A program made the translations under genes and the position numbers. Under the pieces are notes generated by a model, which did not search any database, was not told the origin of the DNA, and worked only from the letters and a program-made list of their open reading frames with translations. DNA of 64,000 bases from Lindgomyces ingoldianus (Eukaryota > Ascomycota > Dothideomycetes > Pleosporales > Lindgomycetaceae), in NCBI RefSeq assembly GCF_010093535.1, contig NW_022985173.1, positions 812,855-876,854 of the forward strand. The letters run 5' to 3'. Of this stretch, positions 55,413 through 64,000 are shown piece by piece (position 1 is the first letter of the stretch; every line of letters starts with the position of its first letter).

Positions 55413-55565
55413 ATGATATCCGACAACCAACTCTACACGCTCGCCATCTTTCTCGGCACCGCTGCAATGCTTCTCATAATACTATACCACTTCCTCGAGG
55501 TCAACTCTGAAGACCATGCGCCAATGCAGAAGCCGAAAGCTGTTCCGGGCAAGGCAAAGAGCTAG
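55413..55565 (+). CDS. OST4: Oligosaccharyltransferase subunit Ost4 (50 aa)
   Basis: Mini-membrane subunit of the ER oligosaccharyltransferase that stabilises the catalytic Stt3 with Ost3/Ost6. Single-exon ORF of 50 codons plus stop. The sequence starts MISDNQLYTLAIFLGTAAML and continues LIILYHFLEVN. That is the family's lumenal start (MISD), one transmembrane helix (residues ~9-28) and YHFLEVN end. About 18 further residues form a Lys/Pro-rich cytosolic tail, slightly longer than the yeast protein. The ATG is preceded by CCAAG. It is easily missed because of its length. I see no lesion. Confidence 0.9.
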   Translation: MISDNQLYTLAIFLGTAAMLLIILYHFLEVNSEDHAPMQKPKAVPGKAKS

Positions 55566-56045
55566 ACTTGGCATATTCTCAGGATGAAGGGAATGATCAA
55601 TGGGGACGATTCAATTGTGGGGAAGACAGACTGTACCTATGGCATCGTGAAGGCGGTCTTCTAGGACTTCATCAAACCTCATCTACTTTGTACTGTGTGC
55701 CAAAAAGGAGGGTCTCATCAGCAAATGGGAATGGGCAAGATCACCGAGTGTCTTAACACATGGAGCTCATGGCATATAAGCCGGCAAATACAAGTCCTAT
55801 CTGCCTCGGAGTATACTTACATCTATACTCATTCCCACATTATTGCATGGAGAATCGCTATGCTGTAAACCCCACAACTGTATCCACTCGTTGCGAAATC
55901 GCTAGCCAAAACGCTACACTCTGAGTCGTGTTCGCGAGAGGAATGTCATGATGAAGCTCAGGCTCTCAATCTCGACCAAATGTGTAGCCTTTCCAATGCA
56001 CTGTAGGATTTGCATCTTCATGCCCTTCAAGCAACATTCGTCTCC
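55566..56045. other. Convergent intergenic region
   Basis: 480 bp between OST4 and the stop of the long C2H2 gene. No supported feature. Confidence 0.4.
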
Positions 56046-59000
56046 CTAGTCAGAGACATCAACCACCTTATATCCGCCTTCTAGGTCGTCCTGGTCGACG
56101 AAGCCTCTCCGCCGCTTCTCGTTGGCGAGCGTAGAGCCGCTCTTCTCCATCCCCGGCGCGCCAAGCCGCCTCTTCCGAGCGATTGCTTGGTTGAGTTTGT
56201 CCTGCGCTTCCTGCTTGGTTGTAACTTTTCGTGGCCTGCCGCGGCTCCGTGGAGTTGTCTTGAGGGATTCTTCGCTGACATGTGAGGCATCGGCGGTTAT
56301 ACGTGGAGTAACGCGGCGACCTTGCGCATCACTAAGGTAGGCCTCGGAGGCAGGATCATTTGCGTCTATTCCACCTGTTAGCAACCAGAACAACGACCGT
56401 CGAAAGGGACGTTACTCACCTGAGAGGCCACTAGCCGGCCCATCACCTTGATTCCACGAAAGCGGACCAAAGTGCCTCAATTCCAAGTGTTCTCTCCATT
56501 TACCTTCGTCTGGGAAGCTGAATGGGGTGGCCTTCTCAACTGTAAACCCGGTAACAGTATCCCTGCTGGTGATTTCCCTCCCACAATCTCCCCAGAGACA
56601 CTCCAGCATTCCCCGTAACGTCTCTTTACGATGCACTTTTTGGACGTGCTTCTTGAGGGTCTCTAGATTATGCAAGTCGGCTTGACAACCCTGCCACTTA
56701 CACTTGAAACTCTGGTATCTAGGTATAGAAGGGCGGTTGGCGATACTTGGAGACCGGGAGCGGATCACAATCGGGTGGTCGTTTCCAGTTCTGACATTGC
56801 GGAGACTACTAGGTTGTGACGGAGTCCAGTTCTTTGGGCCGGCATGTCCATTTGCGGTCGGCCTTACTTGCGCAGCAGCCGAGCCGTGAATATGTTTACG
56901 CCACCCAACTGGTCGTCCCTTCTTCTTGGGTAACGGGTTCCCATCCGGTCCGACACTCTCCGTCGTAGAACGGAAAGCAGAATAGCCGACTGCTGCTGCA
57001 TTTGGGCGGGGTGCACTCATATCTTTAAGGGGAATGCCAGAGGAACGGCGTGGGATATTGATGTGTTGCGACGAGTCGCGACTGGACTCTTGTGGGAACG
57101 AGTGTCGGGGTGGACGCCCGCGTCGCTTGATCTTGAATGGATTGGTGGCTTCGGGAAGCGCACGGACCGTATCACTCACTCCACTATTCCTAGCCTCCTG
57201 TCGCGCCGGGGCACGTTTCTTGTCTATCCCGCGTTCATCTTCACTATCTTCGTCATCCGCATCGTTCACTTCCAAAATTTGAGATTGGTCTTTGTAAAAT
57301 CCTCTCGGAGGGTCCCCAGGGTCGATAATATCCCACCTAAGTGTACTTAAATCGCTGTTGTTGTCCACCTGCGGTAAATGAATTTTAAGGATCTCCAAGT
57401 GGCCATTCAATTGTCGCTCATCTGGGTGCCTTCCACAAGCCAAGAGCACATCTCTTGCAATTGTTTTGATGTTGTAAGAGTTTCGGCGTAGAGCATTCTT
57501 CTTATCAATCTGCTGAACGATGTTCCTCATTTTTAAGTCATTTGCCGGTAGTGAGGAGACGTGGCTCATAGTAGCTGGCGATGGAATGGCTGGAGTAGGA
57601 ATGTGTGTACCCGTCATGCCGTCGCTGTTGTTCATGAGGTTTGCGGGAGTACTTCCCGGGGAAGTGTAGGAATATATAGTAGAGCTAACATTTGACTTTT
57701 TTGATGGTGGTCCATCCTCCTCCTCAGACGGCAGGGTTAAGTCGATTAGATCGTCGAAGGTGCGCTTCCGTGCAGCCTCTTCTTTGTTTACTGGCGCCTT
57801 CAACCCTGCCTTGACGGGGACCACTTCGGCCACCGCCACAGATGAGTGCGAAACTTCCGTGTCTGGAAAGGGTTGGGGCGGAGAATATTCGAGAGGCTTA
57901 GTCGTTAGCGCATATCCCGGACTGACTGCAGCAGGAGTAGCACTATTTCGGTTCTGGGGAATAGACTGGTTCTTTAGGTGGTGGGGTGAGGCAGTGGTGA
58001 CGGCAGGTGACTGAACCTGCACTCGATGCCCAATGTTACCATTTTGTTGTGAAGTACTGCTAAGTGAATGCCGCTGAATTTGAGCCTTTCGGGCTTGATT
58101 GGCCTGAGACTGGCGGGGCCCCGAATTGACATCCGGAACTGCGGTGAGGAGATTCTTGGCGAACCCGGCTCGATCCAGCTTTAGTTGCATCGACTCTAGT
58201 TGTTCACATAATTCAATGTAAGAAGGATTGCTATCCAGCATACTAAGGATAGTCTCACTAGTTATTGGCTTGTCTTTGTTCCGCAAATTGAGATAACTGG
58301 AGGCCGCATTCGCAAGCTGGGCCTTCTTCTCAGGTGGCCAAATAGTATTTCCAACAGGACGAGACGAAGATGGCACAGCTGGCACAGCTTTGGTGGAAGG
58401 AGTAGATGCAGGAGTATGTGTTTTGGTAACTGGGGCCATAGTTACTCCCGACGGTGCATGAGAGTGGGAGTATGCAGAAGTGGAACTTGTAGTTGTCTCC
58501 TTGGTGACCACTTCCTGTGGCTTTGCCGTTCTAGATGCATTGGCTTGCACAGGCTGCGCGGTAGCCGGTTGCGGGGTAGCCTTGTTCTGCACAGTAGGAG
58601 ATTTTGGACCTTTCGCGCGCCTCTCTTCTTCCCAAATACGCGCTAGAAGCGCGGGATCTTTTCCGCTCAACTCCCTCATTTTGGACAGCATGGCCCTCAT
58701 TTCAGCTTCTAGGCTTACAGCAGCGCCATTGGAAGACCCTCCAGCGGCTGGGCGTTCGGATGCAGGGGACTGTTGATGCAGGGTTGTTTTGCCCGACGGG
58801 CCCTTCCTTGGTAAAGATTGGCTCGGAGGGAGTGCAACTGGCACTTGTGCTTCTATTTCCCGCCTCTCCTGCTCGGTCTTCTCCTTTTCTTCTGCTTTCT
58901 TTCGCTCTTCCTCAGCGCGGGCGGCATCCTCGGCGGCCTTTTGCATGCGAAGAGCTTCTTGTTTCCTTTGATACTCGGACCAGGGATCATAGACTGCAAT

Positions 59001-59843
59001 TGGGTCCACTGTTATTGTGCTCGGGTTGTTGTACTGTTCCGAAACGGAAATAGATGAAGGTGTCTGTTCAATAGGAGCAGCAATCTGCGTATCCCCGTAT
59101 GAATACGACGGGGCTATGGCAGGGTTCAGCACCTTCTGCACCTTCTGGGCGGTGTCCACGCTTGAAGGCTGCCTAGGGCTGTAGTCTTGGTATTGAGTTG
59201 CCGCCGTCATAGCCGTGCTCACAGGCGTCATGGTGCTATGAGAGTACTGGTCTTGGACAGCTGACGCGGACTGCTTCTGTTGTTGATTGTAGAGAGCCTG
59301 TGCTTGCTGAGAGGGATATCCGGCACTGGTCGCAGGAGGCGGTAGACCACGAGACGAAGTAGACTGCGAAAGGTTGGGGCTTACGCTGCGCGGACGTGGC
59401 TGGGCTTTTCCATATGTTGTATGTGACGCATGAGAGTGTTGCTGCAACGGGAGCTGCGGCGTGCTTGTCGAGTATCCCGTTGAAGCTGGTGCACGAGTCC
59501 GGGTGAAACCTGAGCTACTCACCACTGGGAGTTCAGTGCGAGCGTATGCGGTATTACTTAGACTCCGCAGGGCTTCCGCCGCGCGACTCGACAAATCGCA
59601 ATTCTCCCCATAGCTCCCACTACCCCAAAAGCCATCCTGTCCCTCTCCATTCGTGTTTCCTTGTTCACTATACGAATTGTAACCCACATACTCTTGGGAC
59701 TGAGTTGTCGCTACCGAAGGCGTCTGCTGGTACTGCCGTGATGGTTGCATATCGTTGCTCGAGGCCGGCGCAGTTTGATACCCGCTATACTGCTTTGCGG
59801 AGGTTTGCTGGTTGTTCTGGTAATAGCTACTGTTGGACGACAT
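56046..59843 (-). CDS. Large Q/S-rich C2H2 protein, 2 exons
   Basis: Minus-strand join 59843..56420 and 56374..56046 (1250 aa), with a 45-bp intron (GTGAGT...TAACAG). The N-terminal ~330 residues are Q/S/Y/P-rich. A lysine/glutamate-rich coiled coil follows (~300-345; RMQKAAEDAARAEEERKKAE), then a long disordered part with short ordered blocks (ILSMLDSNPSYIELCEQLES; HPDERQLNGHLEILKIHLPQ). Near ~1046 is CKWQGCQADLHNLETLKKHV...H, a C2H2-like finger, then CLWGDCGRE...HLELRH as a second. The C-terminus is basic with an AT-hook-like RSRGRPRKV. A chromatin or transcription role is inferred from these motifs. I do not know the named family. Divergent from RPL26. Confidence 0.8.
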
Positions 59844-60304
59844 TATTCCAGATGCTCAGTTGGTCAAATCTCCCCCCAAAGCGTCTTGATGTGTAGCCCC
59901 AAGCAGACACATGGGTGCAAGGTTCGCGCTGGAAGAAATATTTATTGACAGTGATGGCAATGGGACCGAACCGAGTCAGAACGTTAGAGAGTCGCGCAGC
60001 ACACGATTAACGGAAAATCAAACTAGAGGGGGTAGGGCAGATAATGATCGTCCTAGCCCGAATGGATCCGGATCGCGCGTGGTGGTTATCCGAACAAGTG
60101 CATCAAAGATGTCTGAAGAACGCGTTGTGAGTAGCAGAGAGGAACAAGGAAGGCAAGGCTAGCTGAGCGCGTCGGATAAAGGTTAGTCCGCACCGAAATC
60201 GCGCTAAGCCGTGTAAGCGAATAGCCTCATTTTGGCTGCACACAACTCTCAATTTCGAGCCGAGGACTGCCACCAAGACCTGCGACACCACCCACACCTC
60301 CACC
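59844..60304. promoter_or_regulatory. Divergent C2H2/RPL26 upstream region
   Basis: 461 bp between the start codons of a ribosomal-protein gene and a long zinc-finger gene. The RPL26 ATG context is CTCCACCATGA, close to the fungal consensus. No core-promoter motif is asserted. Confidence 0.45.
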
Positions 60305-61016
60305 ATGACCAAAATCAACCAAGGCATTGCGAGCTCGCGCCGCAAGTCGCGGAAAGCTCACTTTGGTGCACCTAGCAGCGTGCGCCGCATCATCATGTCG
60401 GTCAGTACCCTCTTGACTATTTCCACGAGCTGCCCTCACCATTTCCCCAGGCGCCGTTGAGCAAGGAGCTCCGTGAGAAGCACAATGTGCGGAGGTAAGC
60501 ATCTCTTTCACTTTCGGCATGATCGGGCGCTGACACGAGTAGCATTCCCGTCCGAAAAGACGTATGCATACCAAATTTCGAATGGGGAACGCCCAACACT
60601 AAATGCATTGCAGGACGAGATTATGATTGTCCGTGGAACGCACAAGGGCCGTGAGGGCAAAATTTCTTCCGTATACCGTCTGAAATACTGCATCCATGTC
60701 AATGGAGGTGTGTATGCCCTACTCTCGAAATCTATTACTCCCATTGCTAACCTGAGAAATAGTGGTCCGAGAGAAGAGCAACGGTTCGTCTTCACCCCTC
60801 CGTTTAATCAACTAAACTACTTACACTCCCAAGGTCAATCAGTCCCAATCCCAATTGCCGCCTCCAAAGTCGTCGTCACAAAGCTCAAGCTAGACAAGGT
60901 ATGTTGAGGAAGTAAAACTGGGAGGGGAAAGGATTGCTAACGGGACACAGGACCGCGAGAACATTCTGGAGAGGATAGGTCAGGGCCGTGAAGCGGCGAA
61001 GAAGTCGAAGGCATAG
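60305..61016 (+). CDS. RPL26: 60S ribosomal protein L26 (uL24), 7 exons
   Basis: Cytosolic large-subunit protein at the tunnel exit. The join is 60305..60400, 60451..60494, 60543..60561, 60614..60707, 60763..60783, 60834..60898 and 60951..61016 (134 aa, normal length). Reading through gives [40 protein letters not shown] and the KOW motif [20 protein letters not shown], then [15 protein letters not shown] and [20 protein letters not shown]. Exons 3 and 5 are microexons of 19 and 21 nt. All six introns are GT-AG (48-56 bp), with donors GTCAGT, GTAAGC, GTATGC, GTGTGT, GTTCGT and GTATGT. Such intron density is usual for fungal ribosomal genes, but two microexons stand out. Confidence 0.93.
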
Positions 61017-62060
61017 ATGGCAGTTAGCTTTTTTTAGGTTGACGACAATTTCATGGCTGGGTTGCCCGGGGACATCGGCGCGGGCTGTACCTTTTTATCA
61101 TCGAGCGAACGGAATGCACAACACCTCTTCACCAATTTCGAGCTCACAACAAAGGCATTGAAAAGTGGTGTGGGGGCACTATATCGACTTATTGATTGAA
61201 GAATGGACTAGCTGACAAGGCTGGTATCATCATAATCATCCTCGAATGGAAGACCACTCGACTTGCGTTTTGGATGCTCTTGTGCAGCGTTCCCATCTGC
61301 TACTACTAACTTTCTCATTGGCCGAATCCCAGGGTTGCACTGATCCACGTCATCCGCTAGAATATCTACTCTTCAACCCGCCCCAATGGTTGCATGCAGT
61401 TATACGACTAGCGAAGAGCAAATCATATGACATCCTCGTCATGCTTACCTGCAGACCGTTCCGAGACCCTGTCGATGAAGGAGATGGTTTGATGGTGAGA
61501 AACACGTTTAAGCTCAGTACATAGTGGATTGCTCTATGCAAGAGACTTTCAGGTTAGTAACAGGAAGTATCAGAACATAATCAACGGTAGTGATGAGACT
61601 CGATTCACTTTCATAGACACGGTGATATCTCGACGCCGGACAATGCTTTACCCATCGACATGTAGCCTTGGCAAATTTAACCCCTCCTTCCTGCCGCTCT
61701 GCTTGCTTATATCGTTCTCTTGGTTCTGGAATCAAACCTAGAGGCTATAGCTAACGTATGTCAAGGTCTGATCGGATGTGTTTGGAGGGAGAAGTTGATT
61801 ATTAATACCGTGGCGAGTCATCGTTCGGTCTTACGCAAGTGCGACATCCGCTTTATTGCAAATCCACATATTATGCAATTCTGACCCTGTCTTTCACCAC
61901 AATGCAAGTTTACTAATCGTGCTTGGGACTTTACATATTGGAGCATAAATACGTTCGATAGGCCTGGAGTATTTCCGCTTACTCTGTTTCCCAGCCCTTT
62001 CAAGTAGCCCGCTACCCACTTACCAAGTCTTTAAGTCCGACCAGCCGCACGTCTATCATC
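61017..62060. other. 1 kb intergenic region
   Basis: Between RPL26 and the short-chain dehydrogenase. Frames at 61246-61524 and 61529-61741 are open but not protein-like. No supported gene. Confidence 0.4.
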
Positions 62061-62908
62061 ATGGCATCGAAACTCATCGCTATCGTCGCTGGTGTCGGGC
62101 CTGGCACAGGAGCTGCAGTCGCTCGCAAGTTCGCAGCCACTTATCCTGTCGTTCTGTTAGCGAGGAAGCCAGAGAACTTTGAAAGCCTAGCAAAGGAGAT
62201 CAACCAGAGTGGAGGGAAAGCCATTGGAATCAGTACGGATATCTCAGATTCAAAGAGCGTGAAAAATGCTATCGATGTTATCAAGAAGGAGTTTGGCTCT
62301 GATGTCGGAGCTGCGGTATGTTAGAACAAGCATCTAGATTACACGAGGAAGTGGTTATAATGGGTTGTACAGGCGGCTATCTTTAATGCCAGCGGCGGAT
62401 TCCTCAGGAAACCTTTCTTGGAAGTGCCAGACGATGTCTTTGCAACATCTTTCGCTGTTAGTGCGACAGGCGGGGTCCTCTTCTCGAAAGCAACACTTCC
62501 ACTACTCCTCAAGGGCGTGGAGCTCAAATCCCCTCACCCACCATCGCTGATCTTTACAGGCGCAACAGCGTCAGTCAAGTCCAATGCTCAGATGGCATCT
62601 TTTGCGGTTGGCAAGTGGGCTTTGCGAGCATTGAGCCAGTCTCTTGCGAAAGAGTTCGGTCCGAAGGGAGTGCATGTCTCTCATGCTATCATCGATGGCG
62701 TGATCGATATTCCAAGGACGAAGGAATGGCTGAAAGACTTGGGGCCTGAGGCAAAGCTGAGTGCTGATGGGGTAAGTGCAATTCCAGGGGCGAGGTGACA
62801 GTTTGCTAAAGTTCACAGATCGCCAACGACTATTGGAATCTTCATACACAACCTGTGACCAACTTCACTTGGGAGATTGATTTGAGGCCTGCTGTGGAGA
62901 AGTGGTAA
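62061..62908 (+). CDS. Atypical short-chain dehydrogenase/reductase, 3 exons
   Basis: NAD(P)-dependent Rossmann oxidoreductase. The join is 62061..62315, 62373..62771 and 62819..62908 (247 aa), with introns of 57 and 47 bp (GTATGT...TACAG, GTAAGT...TCACAG), all phase 0. The cofactor loop is AGVGPGTGAAVARKF (residues 10-24), and the NAG-like segment is FNASGGF. The Ser of the active site falls in FTGATASV. The usual Tyr of YxxxK is Phe (ASFAVGKWALRALSQSLAKE). A subset of SDRs with F-A-x-x-K is known to me, so this may be a family trait rather than a lesion. Substrate unknown. Confidence 0.85.
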
Positions 62909-63267
62909 AGTCAACTCGTATCCAAATATGACAACGTTGCTGAGCCATGCAATTATAATGGACGTGAGTCCAGGTCACGATCACCAGGTGTTTGCTCGAC
63001 TTAAGACCACCTTCATGTAGGTCAAATATTCAACAGTGGAGGATGCTCTTTCAATGATGGAGTTGATCATGAACTGTTCCTGACGTCCTTCTCTTCATTC
63101 CAGAGTTTCTCGGTTGCACTAGCGCATTCCCAACGTTTTGTCTACTTAACTTCGTTGGTAGTTCAACATTCATTGGATTGAAACTCCACGTATTGTCTAG
63201 CTTCTTCAAATTCAAGTAAATGCCACAACTACTAAAAGCCCTGCCTTCTCAGTAGAGACGCTGTACC
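62909..63267. other. Intergenic region
   Basis: 359 bp between two plus-strand genes. No feature recognised. Confidence 0.35.
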
Positions 63268-63935
63268 ATGAAGCTTCTACCCAATGTCCTCGCCCTACTC
63301 CCTCTTGTAACGTCCTTTCCAACCCTAATTCGCCACCCCCAAAGTCCAACCCTCAATCATGGAGAATGCGATCCCAATATGGCCCCCGCAGATAGCGGAA
63401 TGTTTACATGGTCCGACGATGGCAACTCTCAGATACAAGACAACCAGCAGCTATGGCACACATGCGCTGTCAATGGACGGTATCCCAACTGTCGAATACG
63501 TCTCGGGGGTTTAAGATATGCGATTACTCCTTTCGCGCAACTTAAGCCAAAGCCTAGGCCCACCCTCAATACGAAAGTAAAGACGAAGAGTATAAGTCCA
63601 ACACAGTACCCTTCGATGGTGATTATCCAGGATCTAATTCTTAAACCTTCGAACCCGAGGTTCGAATCTAATCCTATGGAAGGAGGCGAACCGGTCGCCC
63701 TCACTGGACCGCAAATCCCACACCCAAGCCAAAAATCGCAAATTAAGAAGACAAGCCCCAGCCCAAGTCTCTCTTAAACCCATACGCTGATGATAGAGCC
63801 TATGGCCAAACTGTCAGTTGTTTGAATGAGTATTCTGTGCGTAATCATGGCTATAAAGGATGGGATAGAAATATAGTAAGATGGCAGAACTATCCTCAAG
63901 TTTTAAGAGTGTATATAGATGCTACTGCGGCTTAG
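63268..63935 (+). pseudogene. Secreted-protein gene, disrupted or with unresolved introns
   Basis: ATG 63268 opens a frame starting MKLLPNVLALLPLVTSFP, a good secretion signal, followed by NHGECDPNMAPADSGMFTWS and a Cys-containing segment; this frame stops at 63775-63777. A different phase carries clearly protein-like sequence from 63747 to the TAG at 63933-63935 (YADDRAYGQTVSCLNEYSVR; YPQVLRVYIDATAA). In that phase, coding-like blocks further left (EEYKSNTVPFDGDYPGSNS at ~63585) are separated by TAA codons at ~63642, ~63669 and 63744. Either introns that I cannot place remove these, or the gene is broken. Family not recognised; no function proposed. Confidence 0.45.
63747..63935 (+). CDS. 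C-terminal coding segment without ATG
   Basis: 62 sense codons and a stop, open from just after a TAA at 63744-63746. The composition is that of a globular secreted protein (Tyr, Asn, Trp, one Cys) and unlike the Ser/Pro/Lys-rich overlapping frame that ends at 63777. It is most likely the last exon, or a shifted end, of the signal-peptide gene to its left. Confidence 0.5.
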   Translation, partial: EDKPQPKSLLNPYADDRAYGQTVSCLNEYSVRNHGYKGWDRNIVRWQNYPQVLRVYIDATAA

Positions 63936-64000
63936 GGTCGTGTTTGTGACAATATGTTCTGCTGGGAAGCTGACCGGGGCGAGGGACGATTTAACCATCG

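Noticed and set aside
63650..63685. tRNA-like GGTTCGAATC box
   Set aside because: The flanking bases cannot form a T stem, and no anticodon or acceptor stem could be found around it.
1..64000. CRISPR arrays, rRNA genes, integrases or transposases
   Set aside because: No spaced direct repeats, no rRNA core sequences and no transposase or integrase motifs were seen on either strand.

Overview
The window is nuclear DNA from a filamentous ascomycete, most likely a leotiomycete such as Helotiales. This placement is my inference from gene content and protein style. Introns are short (mostly 42-110 bp, GT-AG), many gene pairs are divergent, and proteins with fungal hallmarks are present: Rox3-type Mediator 19, Dbp4, Tma46, Ost4, a long fungal TBC protein and long Q/S/P-rich C2H2 proteins. 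I see no prokaryotic operons, CRISPR arrays, tRNA or rRNA genes, or intact transposons.

Layout. 0-12.5 kb: the 5' end of an Spf31/DNAJC8-like gene (-), DBP4 RNA helicase (+), a 5 kb gene-poor gap, then MED19/rox3 (-) divergent from RAD10/ERCC1 (+), and an F-box protein (+). 12.5-34 kb: a gene-sparse island with three C2H2 zinc-finger genes of one fold type in a row on the + strand (about 18.5-20.2, 23.8-25.7 and 29.4-30.7 kb), a small N/Q/P-rich hypothetical gene, and decayed-looking coding fragments near 32.5-33.7 kb. 34-47.4 kb: a compact housekeeping block with HEI10-like RING protein (-), JmjC/cupin protein (-) divergent from prefoldin 5 (+), a four-exon unknown with a possible KH-like N-terminus (-), mitochondrial ribosomal protein uL23m (+), a Spartan-like SprT protease (-) and a TBC RabGAP (+). 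48-53 kb: a phenol-hydroxylase-type FAD monooxygenase (-) divergent from a broken cytochrome P450 (+). 53.6-61 kb: TMA46 (-), OST4 (+, 50 aa), a 1250-aa C2H2 protein (-) and ribosomal protein L26/uL24 (+, seven exons). 61-64 kb: an atypical short-chain dehydrogenase (+) and a disrupted or multi-exon gene with a signal peptide (+).

How the genes relate. Most intact genes are core functions without pathway links to each other: transcription, ribosome biogenesis, translation, repair and meiosis, glycosylation, trafficking. The accessory parts are the C2H2 island, the oxidoreductase pair (monooxygenase plus decayed P450, perhaps a remnant of an aromatic-compound or secondary-metabolite locus) and the 3' end. 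Several accessory genes carry lesions (frameshifts, in-frame stops that fit CAA/CAG to TAA/TAG changes), which suggests relaxed constraint or mild RIP-like mutation. All exon joins were read by eye from splice signals and frame continuity.
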